Assembly (NCBI RefSeq): GCF_037975245.1
Contig: NC_092576.1
Coordinates: 4,730,001 to 4,794,000 of the forward strand
Length of the DNA stretch: 64,000 bases
DNA from: Apostichopus japonicus
Lineage: Eukaryota; Echinodermata; Holothuroidea; Aspidochirotida; Stichopodidae
Reading direction: 5' to 3'
Shown in pieces: positions 11,131-21,400 of this stretch. Under the pieces are notes generated by a model. The model saw nothing but the letters and a program-made list of their open reading frames with translations. It made no database searches and was not told where the DNA came from. How positions within the stretch are numbered: position 1 is the stretch's first letter; each line of letters starts with the position of its first letter. Position numbers and translations under genes: made by a program.

Positions 11131-11145
11131 AAAGATTGAGGGGGA
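11131..11145 (+). other. polypurine tract
   Basis: AAAGATTGAGGGGGA ends directly at the first base of the 3' LTR. This is where the plus-strand DNA primer is made. The two thymines in the middle are a small deviation; the G-run at the end is typical. Confidence 0.8.
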
Positions 11146-11878
11146 TGTTATGAAATAGTGATACCATCTCTTTGATGTTACCGAAACACTCCATCGAGAC
11201 ACCTTACAGGGCCTCTTATGTATTTAACTAGGTCATGGATTCAGTTTTCCCACGAGAAGTTTTTAACTATCTTATTGAATCTTGGTACAGGGCCTTTTCC
11301 CAAAATAGATTCCATTATGTCTGTGGAACATTCGAGAAGGTTCTCTCACGTGGTATGGAAGTTTCCATAGAAAGGGGATGGACTTCCAAACTCCCAACCA
11401 ATCAGGGCAGATCAGTGCCAGCGCACTTATTTTTATATCGTTAAGTTAATACAGGATGGTCAGGTCATTGGCTGCCTACTGATTGTGCGCAGTGAGATTT
11501 TGTAGAAGTAAGATATAAAAGTAAAAGGAGGCCGAAAGTTTACGGACTCCGTCAGCAAAGTTTATCACTTGATCAGCAAATTTATCACTCCGCCGAAAGT
11601 TCATCACTCCTAATTGTTTAATTGACGGAGTCAAGTCAAGTCAAATCATTGTAATTTAGTTTTATTTGTTAAGAGAATCGAGAGAGAAGAAATTATACCG
11701 AATCATTAATCAAATCCGATCTTGTCAAATTGTTTTTTGTGTGAACTCATTGTTTTCTTCCGTTCGAGACATCTCCTGAAGAAGCATAAATACGGCATCA
11801 AGATATCCCAGTACCTTTCTATCGCGAGTCCCGATGTAGTATTACCATCGGAGGAGCCGGGCTCGTCACAATATTACA
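11146..11878 (+). repeat. 3' long terminal repeat, 733 bp
   Basis: Matches 2617-3349 over the full length by eye, with TG...CA ends, and is followed by the CTTT target duplication at 11879-11882. It would supply the polyadenylation site of the element transcript. Confidence 0.95.
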
Positions 11879-11882
11879 CTTT
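11879..11882. repeat. target-site duplication, right copy (CTTT)
   Basis: Direct repeat of the CTTT at 2613-2616. Confidence 0.85.
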
Positions 11883-13612
11883 GTCAAAACATGGTTACTG
11901 ATGAAGTTAGACCAAGGGCAAGGCTACGTACATATGCTTAAGTTAGGCTAAACCTATTTCCTAGTATTGAATTGTTAGTGGTAAGCCCAGGACATCATAA
12001 CCGTCATCCCATGTTATTATTATGGCATGTGGATCTATCATTAGGGATATGGTTTTAAGTAAAATGAGGTGGTGGTAATTTTTGCCATTAGGCTGTAGTC
12101 ATATCGCTTCCGAAAGGACAGCCGTAGCCGATCTGGGGTCCAGATTAACTTTTCCAGGGTCCAGTGAAAAAACAATACAGCAGCTGAGCAGACGACACTA
12201 GTATTACCAGTCAGAAACCACGGTGCCTTACGCACCATTGAACCAGGGACTAGCAAACCCACCATTCATTCGAGAAAAAGACAACAACTGGCAAGGTGTT
12301 CTGTGGACTTCAAGAGAAATGTCCAACTGGCTTTTAATGTATATTTGTTATATTAATACACGAATTACCTTACGGAAAACTAACTATGACATTGTAAACA
12401 AACTGTATATTTCAATGGGGAAAGGTAATGAATGTTTGTAACATGATGACGGCACAGTCTCTCAAATTTTCGACCAATTACAATTGCCAGTAAATATTTC
12501 AGATATTATGAACCACAAGTTTGCCTCCCTTTCGTTTGAATAAAATTGTTGCGTGTGCCAGCGTGTTTTTTAAGACGAAGGAATATTTAAAATATTTTAG
12601 ACTTAGGAGATCTGGGGATATTTAGCCTCCAAAAATGGTGGAACTATGCAGCAGTTGGATGTTCTTGCGGATAATCTTATTCAAGATGGAGAAATCCATG
12701 TTATAACTTACTAGAAAGGTTTATTTATGTTATTTTTTTAATTTCTTGAGAGATTCCTGTATTTATTTGTGCCGTTTGTGCTGAGATAAACTCCTAATCA
12801 TAACCTCTACTTACAAAATAAGTTTTGTATTCTGTAAAACGGTTATTGAGTAATTCTGTTATTTCGGCAATATTGTAGGGAATATCAAACAGACAGAAAT
12901 GTTTTAACTTCCTCATTGTATTTTATTTGCCACAACTCTTTTACCCACTATATACTGGTGCTGTGCCCGACTGGGTAAAGGCGGTGACATTTGAAGCAAT
13001 GAGACTTAGCAATCAGGAGGGTCGGGTTTTTGTAGTAACTCCGTGTCGAGCGTCCACATATAAAAAATAAGAAAAGAACATACGAGATGATAGTTGCGTC
13101 TAATCTATTCCAGGGTTAAGTCACAAGTGGAGGTAATGTATGTACAGGGCAGTATATAATATATATGGGGTTTTATAATATATATTGAGCTATACTCTGC
13201 CGAACAGTCGTTCAGTCCGTAGAACTTGATTACTAATCTACTACAGGGTTCGTTTCCCGACCTGGTTACAGTAAGGTGTGTTTTTTATCCAAGAGAAATA
13301 TACGGTTTTACATCTGAAGTGACTTTCTAAATTGAAAAGATTCCAAATTTGAGTTAAAATATTGAATTGGAAACCACCCGACTTATAAGTTGTAATCCAT
13401 AAGCACTTGTGGGCTACTCCCACATTTGTGGTCGCTTAAGCATCGTAAAAATAACTGCTGATTATTATTATTATTATAACTACCCTGTAGGTTTGTTTTT
13501 AAAATTCTCAGCCATCGTTGGTTCTAGCTTCTATACGCTACGACAGTAAAAATATTTACAATCATACAAAAATATAGAGAGATCCATCCATCCATCATTA
13601 GACTATTGTGAT
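11883..13612. other. intergenic, no gene recognised
   Basis: Only short frames. A stretch at about 13185-13270 contains GGGTTCGTTTCCC, which resembles a tRNA B box, so a tRNA-derived SINE remnant is possible, but no A box at the right distance or clover-leaf was found. An ATT microsatellite lies near 13461-13478. Confidence 0.5.
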
Positions 13613-15290
13613 ATTGTCTTTACAAGGATTTCAAACTTTGACCTCTGTTAACGTCAAATGACATTTAACCCATACTAACGGTGAACTACATAGTCTAAAG
13701 GACATCTGAAGTGACGTTCCCACTTCTTGTGTTCCAGTTTTCGACATCTGGCACTCGTTAGGGAATCAACAACTTATACCAACCAAGAACGATCTTCACT
13801 CAAGCGCGCGCTCTCTCTCTCTCACATGCCATCATGGTCACAAAGTTTCCTTTTGCCTCCGGCATTGAATCAAATCAGAAGCCGGTCGGATTAGCGATTT
13901 CCTGCCATGTTTCATTTGACAACGTAATGCAATAACAGCAGTGCACACGGTATGGTAATGTTTGCCGTTATTGATATGATTTCGAATGATCAGCAAGGTT
14001 CTTACAGAAATGCAAACCTGCCTATCAAGTAAAAAAGATTTAATTTAACAGTTATGTGCAAAAGTCTCAAAAGGGTTTCAGACTTGTTACCTATGTTAAT
14101 GTCAAATAACCTTTGAACTCCACCAATTCAAAGGGATTCTTGTGCTCACGAGGGCGGATTTACATACCAAGATGTTGCTTTGAGGTACCATGCCATGTTT
14201 ACAACGTTTTCAGACTTTGACCATTGTTGACCTCAAGTGAGATGTTACCTCTTTCAACTGTTTGGATTTATACTTACGAAGTGGGATCTACATATCAAAA
14301 TAAAACAAATGTGCATGTAACTTACAGTGTATACAAGGCTCTGAGGTTTCGATGTACGTCGACCTCGAATAACTTGAACTAAACGAAAGTATGAAATTCA
14401 AGCGAGACGTTTTTTTTTACTGATCGTATTTACAATCTATTCAGACTTTGACTTATGTCGACCTCAAATGAAATTTGAACTCCAAGCAAGACGTACATTT
14501 TTACAAAAGGTGTTTACACCATAAGCTCTTTTGACTTCAAATGACCTTTTGCCTTCACAGAGAAGATAGTTCGTTTAATGAAACAAGAATGCAAAAACAA
14601 TGCGTTGAGCTTTCGATGATTAAATAAGCTGCATCATTTAAGAATGTTACACCTGGAACCTCCCTACTTAATATATTATATTTACAATGCCTCTGACTCC
14701 TACTCGGAATTCATGACAAAACAGAAAGCCAGTTGGCTTTGTTAACTTGTTTACAAGGTTTTCAGACTTTGTCTTTAATGTTGTTTGCAAATGACCTTTG
14801 ACCTCAACCAAATTTCAATAGGGTTAATACACTGAACAAGTCGGATTTACATACCAAGAGTGAAGTTCAACATGGATGTAAATTTTGAGTAATCGTGTTG
14901 AAAGGGATTCGACTTTGACCTCTGTTGATCTCAAATGACAATTGGACGTTTACTAATCAAGTTGGATCTACCAAGTATGAAGTTCAAAAAGATTTATGTT
15001 TGAGTATGGAGTTAATCCACCATGAACGTTTTGACTCACCGTGTGTGTCCACAACTAACTTTGACCTTTGGTGACCCAAAATAACATTTTACCTCGTCAG
15101 AAAATAAGGGCAGCTTCTACTCAATGTGATACATCTACATGCAAAGCATGAGATCCATTTGTGGTTCCCTTCTTGAGACATTGAGTTTACTATTTTGACC
15201 ATCAGTGACCTCAAATAACTTTTGATATTCTCAAACAATAGCATTTTTGTACTCAATATGGGATATAAATTCATCGAAGATTTCCTGTGT
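13613..15290 (+). repeat. degenerate tandem array of TGACCT-type units
   Basis: A diverged motif of the form ACTTTGACCTNTGTTGACCT followed by CAAATGACCTTTGAACTC recurs at about 13634, 14081, 14210, 14444, 14765, 14917, 15058 and 15194. The copies are unevenly spaced and strongly decayed. The half-sites AGGTCA/TGACCT recur within and between units. There is no open frame of note. It is probably an old satellite-like or transposon-internal repeat. Confidence 0.6.
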
Positions 15291-15659
15291 GTTAACGAGC
15301 AAAGCTACACTCTTCTTGATATTTCTTAGTCCTATCTGTTAAAACCACAGATGATTCAGCCGCATCACACGGACGTCGCCCACCTGCCTTTCAAATTTCA
15401 AACTTTCACATCGGATGGCGGTTGCTTATGATTCGAGTCTTCCAAAAGCTTTGCTCTAATTAAATGAAATATACAAATATATGAATAAATACGACTATTA
15501 TAAGTGCATGTTTCCATACGCATTAAAACATTAACACAGTGATTAGTAATAACTCTACACATTGTACATTAGCTTAGTATATGTGCGTAAAAGACGACAT
15601 GTGCCGTACAACTTAGTGATTATACACAAATGACCACATTTGTACTGGACCAGAAATGT

Positions 15660-16295
15660 AAGTGGACAATTTTGCATATTAGTCGGATGTGGCAACTTAT
15701 GAGATATCTCGATAGGCCTGCTACCGAGAAAACTATTTATGCTGTCATTTCGATTAGGCTTGATTATCGCAATTCTCTTCTATATAGTGTAGGTACATCC
15801 CAGATTTCGAGCTTGCAAAGGATCCAGAACACGGCTGCTCGAATCATCCATAGGGCGAACAAGTTTACCCCTAACACCCCTGTACTGGAAGAACTACACT
15901 GGTTACCAATAAGACTCCGTATTGGCTATAGAATCCTCATTCTAGTTTTTCGTGCCATTAAAACTGGTACCCCAACTTATCTGTTCTCTTACATTAGCAA
16001 GCTAAATTTAAACCAATTCGTTCGCATTATCAATTTCAACTTGAGGTTCCAATGTCACGTACAAGATCTTTCGGTGACTGTAGCTTTCTGAATGCTACAC
16101 CACTTATATGGAACTCCCTCACGATTGAAATTAGGTCTTTGGATCTATTATTCAATTCAGGCGCTGTCTTTAAACTTGTCCTTTCTCTCAACTCTATTAT
16201 TTGTTGCACCTTTCAGCACCCTTAAAGCGCATTGAACAACGCTTTTGGAGTCTGCGTTATATAAGACTAGCTATTCTTCTTCTTCTTATTATTAG
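15660..16295 (+). pseudogene. 3' end of an L2/CR1-like LINE, broken
   Basis: An open frame contains the last part of a non-LTR reverse transcriptase: IRLDYRNSLLYSV, LQRIQNTAARIIHRA and PVLEELHWLPIRLRI are hallmark segments of the L2/CR1 C-terminus. Near 16030-16050 the reading frame changes: segments from SRTRSFGDCSF through WNSL continue in another frame, so the copy is frameshifted and dead. It ends with AAGCGCATTGAACAACGCT-type sequence followed by a short TTC/TTA repeat tail at about 16272-16295, typical of the L2-type 3' end. The copy is 5'-truncated, as is common for LINEs. It sits just downstream of the lowest candidate exon of gene A. Confidence 0.85.
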
Positions 16296-16328
16296 CTAAG
16301 TGATTGGGCACTATACTGTATAGCTTAC

Positions 16329-16373
16329 TGACTTTTCTTAACACATAATATGTCATCTTTGTAACCTCTGAAT
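16329..16373 (-). CDS. gene A, weak candidate exon
   Basis: A 45-bp open segment between an acceptor (GTTATAG) and a donor (GTAAGCT). It starts in phase 2 and ends in phase 2, and would read FRGYKDDILCVKKS. Its phase agrees with the 17-bp candidate at 16435-16451 and, through that, with the 24-bp exon at 18394-18417. Small exons like this can arise by chance, and more exons may lie between. Confidence 0.22.
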
Positions 16374-16434
16374 CTATAACATGGCTTATCAGTTCAGATA
16401 AAGTACATAATTGAATCGCAGTGAAAAGACTTAC

Positions 16435-16451
16435 CCTTCTGTTTGGTCGGT
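16435..16451 (-). CDS. gene A, weak candidate micro-exon
   Basis: Seventeen bases between TTTGTTGCTTTCAG and GTAAGTC on the minus strand. It enters in phase 0 (TDQTE) and leaves in phase 2. The splice signals are good, but the length is too short for the sequence itself to argue for coding. Confidence 0.22.
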
Positions 16452-18393
16452 CTGAAAGCAACAAATGGGTAGGAATGTTGTCACATATAAATTTTAAAAT
16501 ATGAAATATGAGAAACATGAAAAAAGTCGACTTGGTTTATGTAGCAAAACACAACGTTAAAAAACATTAAAATTGTGCATAGTGATCTAAACCTGTGCAT
16601 AGCGATCTATAATTTAGTTGCTTACATAATTCACTTCGCATTCCAAGTACACCCATATAATGAATTCCAATATCATTTGACTTTAAGGTCTTACAGTTTA
16701 ACATTGTTGCGATCGCATGAGTTCATAAACGGTATGCAACAATGCTATCAAAATAAATTCACCACGGTAACCACACTATGTTGTTGTGAACACAGTTACC
16801 ATTTTAAAGTCATGCCCGTAGTGGCTGCACCAATGGGGGAGGGGAAAGCATGAGGGGATTGGGAGGGCAATGAGGGCTCATTGATCAGACTGCCTAGACT
16901 TATCAGTATAGTTTACATCACCAATGAGCAACGTTGTTTCTCTTTAATTGACTCTAGAACTTTACGCTGTTGGTGTGTGGTTCCATTCCTTGATCAGGAA
17001 TGCGATATGCTATTTCTAAGATAAAGGATTGCTATTACATTTCATACAGCCTACACAAATGGATACTGAAACCAATATTATAAAAATATGCAGAGACTGC
17101 TTCATACTGTATATATACTAGCACTTAATTCTTCCCACTGTATTTTTTCTTCACAAAGTTACCTCTGACCCCTGTGATTTCACCTCACAAACCCACAGAA
17201 AGTAAAAGTAATGTAATTTTTGTTATGGTTCTTGTAACTCTGTGTTAAACTACAGAACAAATTTTTTATCAGAAATGATATATTTTTTTCCAACACACAG
17301 CAGATATTTGCTTCCATACACTGCAACTTATATCTTAACCAACCTAACTCTACAAAGTTAAGCCTAACAATACCTCTTGCTGTAACAATGAACATGTCAT
17401 CAATTGTACAGGTGATGTTCATGGAATCACGTGACACATAGCCAACCATCAGTTAAGGCATAACATTAAATTTACTTCCTCCTACACTTAAGTCCAAGAA
17501 CGGTGGATCCCATTTAGATTGGGGGAATATGACCAAGATTTCTGAAACTTTCCCTCTGTGAAGTCAAAAGCACACTGAACAACAACGGGTAGGGAGGTAC
17601 GTAGTGAGCTATCAAAAAGAAAGGGGTTGGGATTGCAGGGGAAAATAATAACCCTTGGCCATGTGGGTATCTTTTGCTGGACGAATTTTACTTTTTTATG
17701 CTTCGTTGGGCCACTGCAGATGGTAAACTGCAACATTTTATCTCGGAATGTTGACGGCTTCACCCACTAAACTTCACTTTTGTTTATAGCAATTCCAATT
17801 TATTTTTGAAGTTGTCACACCTAAATTTATGTTTCTTATCTCAAAATGTCGTTGGGTTTTTTCCTTGCAAATTTTGACTAACTATACCTCAAACTTTCAC
17901 ACATTTCCTCAAACTGACGTCATTTAATCGCAAAACTTTGACTTCTAAGTTTGACAAATTTTGAATGGTTAAAGTAGTTGTTTTTAGTTTGTGAAGATTT
18001 TTTTTTGCTCTAGTGGGGTGGAGAATAAAGCCCACCACCAGACCACCCCACCAGGCCCTGCTGTCTTTGGGGTCATCGAGTTAAATAGTTGTCCTAACCT
18101 AATGAGATTTTCGGGAAAGAAATAGCGGGAGAGCGGAAGCGTGTACTCATTAATACACTAATAACCCATATTTTGTCCCACCCAAATATTATGGGTCACA
18201 TAATTGTATATACACATACAAATCTTTACATTTTACTCGTAAGTACAATGTTTTCTTTAATATTTTACCAAATTTACCACAATATCTATAGAATCCTCGC
18301 CTGTTCGTAGAATAATTTGATAAATTCATGTGATGAAAATTACAGGCATAATTTCCACTTATAATAGGATACTGAATTTACCAGTTTACTTAC

Positions 18394-18417
18394 CACTTCT
18401 TCATTTGCCTTCTCTTT
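18394..18417 (-). CDS. gene A, cytoplasmic micro-exon KEKANEEV
   Basis: Twenty-four bases, phase 0 to phase 0, between acceptor TTGTATTACAG and a consensus donor GTAAGT. It reads KEKANEEV, charged and hydrophilic, which suits a cytoplasmic tail. It follows the exon at 18855-18899 without a phase conflict. Short length is the main doubt. Confidence 0.45.
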
Positions 18418-21400
18418 CTGTAATACAAGTGTAAGACATGAAGTTCAGTATTATCACGCACATAAACAGAACATGCAAAACTAACACGGAAAGAAAAAGT
18501 GAATGAAATATTTTCTCCTGAAATTGGAAATGACCTTAATCTGTGTAATTATTTACTTTATTACAGTTTGTTTCTTGTGAAGAAGCTACTTGTAGCGTAT
18601 CTGTTTGCCAACGACAATCACATAAAAGTTGAATACGGAACTTAATCGTTATGTCTTTATAAGGTCACTCTATACTTTGGGTTGTAAGTGACATACTAGT
18701 ACTCCCCCCCCCCCTACCTAGAAGTAAAACGTAATTGCGCCACTCCTGAAAAATATGAGAGTCGTTGAATGAAATCAAGTGTTGTTGACTTCAACTGTTC
18801 ATATTCTTTGTTGCACTGGATTGAAGTATATTTTACTAAGTAAGGTATACTTACAAGCATGTAATATACATTCTCGTTCAGAGGACCGAGTTGTTTACCC
18901 TGTGTGAATAAAAAAATAACACAATGATTAGTACATATGTATGGAAGAAGACATTAGCAAGAACTTGATGGGTGTTATTAAGACGAAACCCAGATGAATT
19001 TGACTATGTTTGTTCTTCTACTATGTAAAGGTATATTTAAAAAAAGGTCTATTTACAATGAAATCTTCATATAATTTATGTTACGAGGACATACCTCCCA
19101 TTGTCCAGTGTCGTAATTCAAATGTAGTATTCCTGCAACTGCAAAACCAGTTTGCCACTCGACTGAAAGAGACCATAAAAAGAGTTTTCCTTAGTCTGGT
19201 ATCTACGGAAACTTGAACGTGTAAAACATTTAGTACAAGCCCGTTTGGTCAGCTACATCCGGACATATAACATTTATTTAATTTTCGAAGACGATCTTTG
19301 ATAAACCTAGTAATTCTCGATTAAACAGATGCACTGTGCCACCTGTATTTTAGACACAAGTAAAAGTCTACTTGACATTCCTTTAACACCCCTCAATTGT
19401 TATACTGGCGTCCTGTTCACAACTCATATTTGCTAAAAACACCCTTTCACACTGGACTGTGCATGTCTTCAACTCTCGGGGTCCTGCCTAATGCTAACAA
19501 TATGAAGAAAAGAGGTCAATGGAAAATGCATTGATCTTTGGAGAACGCAGTTTTTGAAAAACTGTTAGTGATCTGATATCCATCCGAGTTGTTATTCTAA
19601 ATAATATTTTTACTAGGTTTTCCCACTTTGACCTTCTCAATACACAACCAACTATCTTCGGATATGTTGACCATTCATATTGCTCCTGACGAGATATCGC
19701 ACATATACGCATGTACCATCATGACTGCATCGGTGAAAACTTACTACCTCCGTTCCACCCCTCCCCCTTCAGGAAACAGTGATTAATGCACCCATGATTA
19801 GATGACAATCAACCCTATATATAAAGTACTACTGGAGCTTGAAATAAACAACTTTTCAAACCGTAACTGGATGCTGAAAAATTATACGACGAAAATATCA
19901 ATTGAACAAAAATGAAAAGAGGTCAATTGTAATGTGAATAGACTCTTATCAACTGAGTGTTAACCTCAAATAACCTCCTCCCCCCAAAAAAAAACAAAAA
20001 ACAAAATAGGATTCTGGATTTTATTTCACTCCACCCCCACCCCCACCCCCCAATAAAAAGGAAAAGAAAAAAACTTGTATTCATTACGTTAGATCAACTA
20101 CCACCTATCAATTTCATCCAAACTGTGCTTTTTAATGTATTGTTTTTAAACAATTAAAAGCGTTGACCTTCGTGTACTTCACTTCACTTTTTAAGAAAAT
20201 AATTTTCTTCTGCTAACTAAGGTGGATCAACACCCCAAGTATGACATTAAACCATCTTAATCATTTACACTTGAAGTGTTTAGCTAAACCGTCACGCACA
20301 TACCCACACCCCACGAACATACCTAAATGCACGCGCAATTACCATCGCATAAATCTATTTGGCTTCGATAAGAAATGCGCTATGCTACTGACATTATGCA
20401 CGACGAAAGCAAGTATGAGCCCAGTACATAAACATGTAGCTTTAGGGTTGTAGATAAAGACGTGAAGAAATCTCCTTTTTTCGTGTTTTACTAACTTTTT
20501 CTCAAACCAGTTGAACAAAGGATAATCATAAACGCATAAGTCATTGTTCTTAATCGTGCAGATGCAATCATTTACAAAACAACATTTCACCTCATCAACA
20601 TTTACCTGTAAAGATTAATTTATTTGTAAGAGTAATTTGTTAAACTGCACTCTTACCAAGTGGCTTCTGTTGTAACGTGCTCAACTTGTTCTCAAATTTA
20701 AAGGGCAGCAGACTTCTTTCAATCCTTTGAGGAGAAATTGTATTAATTCGTCAGTGTTTTGTAATTAGATAAACTGAAAGGTGTGCAATATTATACTCTT
20801 ATTGTTAAGTCCACAAATGCCGGTTCAAGTATTTTTTTACTTTTTTTTTCATTTCACATCTGATGTAGCCTGCTCAAATGAAGGAACATACCACCGTTTT
20901 TCTTGGTAAATAAATCAATCAATTAGCTGAAAGAGGTATATTAATTCTGTACGTGATATGTGTAAGTAAGCACGAGATGGTTCGACATATTGCTAAAACG
21001 TCTTCACATCTAGTTATACTCTAACTGCAGTAATTATTCCAACATATAGGTAAATTGAATACATGTAATTCTTTCTCAGACAATATGAATAATAGTCGAC
21101 AGTTCAAAATAACTACGCTTACTTGATTTCGGTCGGTGGACTTCTGGAACAAGCATATTGCAGGATACTTATCAATTTGGTTAGGTCCCATTGTTGCCAT
21201 TTTTCGTTTTCAAAGTCCAATCTGTTCAAAGTGTTAAGCGGAGGTAAAACTGCTCCAGAGCTTAGATTAATAGCTACACCGTTATCTTCAACTGACGTGA
21301 AGCTGTCTCGCAGTATAATCTTTTGAATGTCAACCTATTCAAGAAATTAACCACATAATAAGTTTGAGGAAACATGAATGAGGAACCTCAAAAAATTATC

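Larger units (their letters stand above)
2617..11878 (+). mobile_element. complete Ty3/gypsy-type LTR retrotransposon
   Basis: A 9262-bp element runs TG...CA with two 733-bp LTRs, a primer-binding site directly after the 5' LTR, gag, pol in the -1 frame and a polypurine tract directly before the 3' LTR. CTTT flanks it on both sides. The pol order is protease, reverse transcriptase, RNase H, integrase, which is the Ty3/gypsy order and not the copia order. Both long frames are open and I found no difference between the LTRs, so the insertion should be recent and may still be active. No envelope-like frame lies between pol and the 3' LTR. About 1.25 kb of noncoding sequence separates pol from the 3' LTR. 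The clade within gypsy cannot be named without a tree. Confidence 0.95.
16296..18393. other. gene A 3' region, unresolved
   Basis: Apart from two weak exon candidates at 16329-16373 and 16435-16451 (minus strand), nothing coding is recognised. Two minus-strand frames at 17180-17763 have no domain I know. The 3' end of gene A should lie here or further left. Confidence 0.4.

Noticed and set aside
13185-13270. tRNA gene or SINE suggested by GGGTTCGTTTCCC
   Set aside because: Only the B-box-like part is present; no A box at the right distance and no clover-leaf could be drawn.
21119-21121. TAA as the end of gene A
   Set aside because: It overlaps the intronic part of a consensus donor, and the next exon candidate has the exact matching phase. 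It is kept only as an alternative end.
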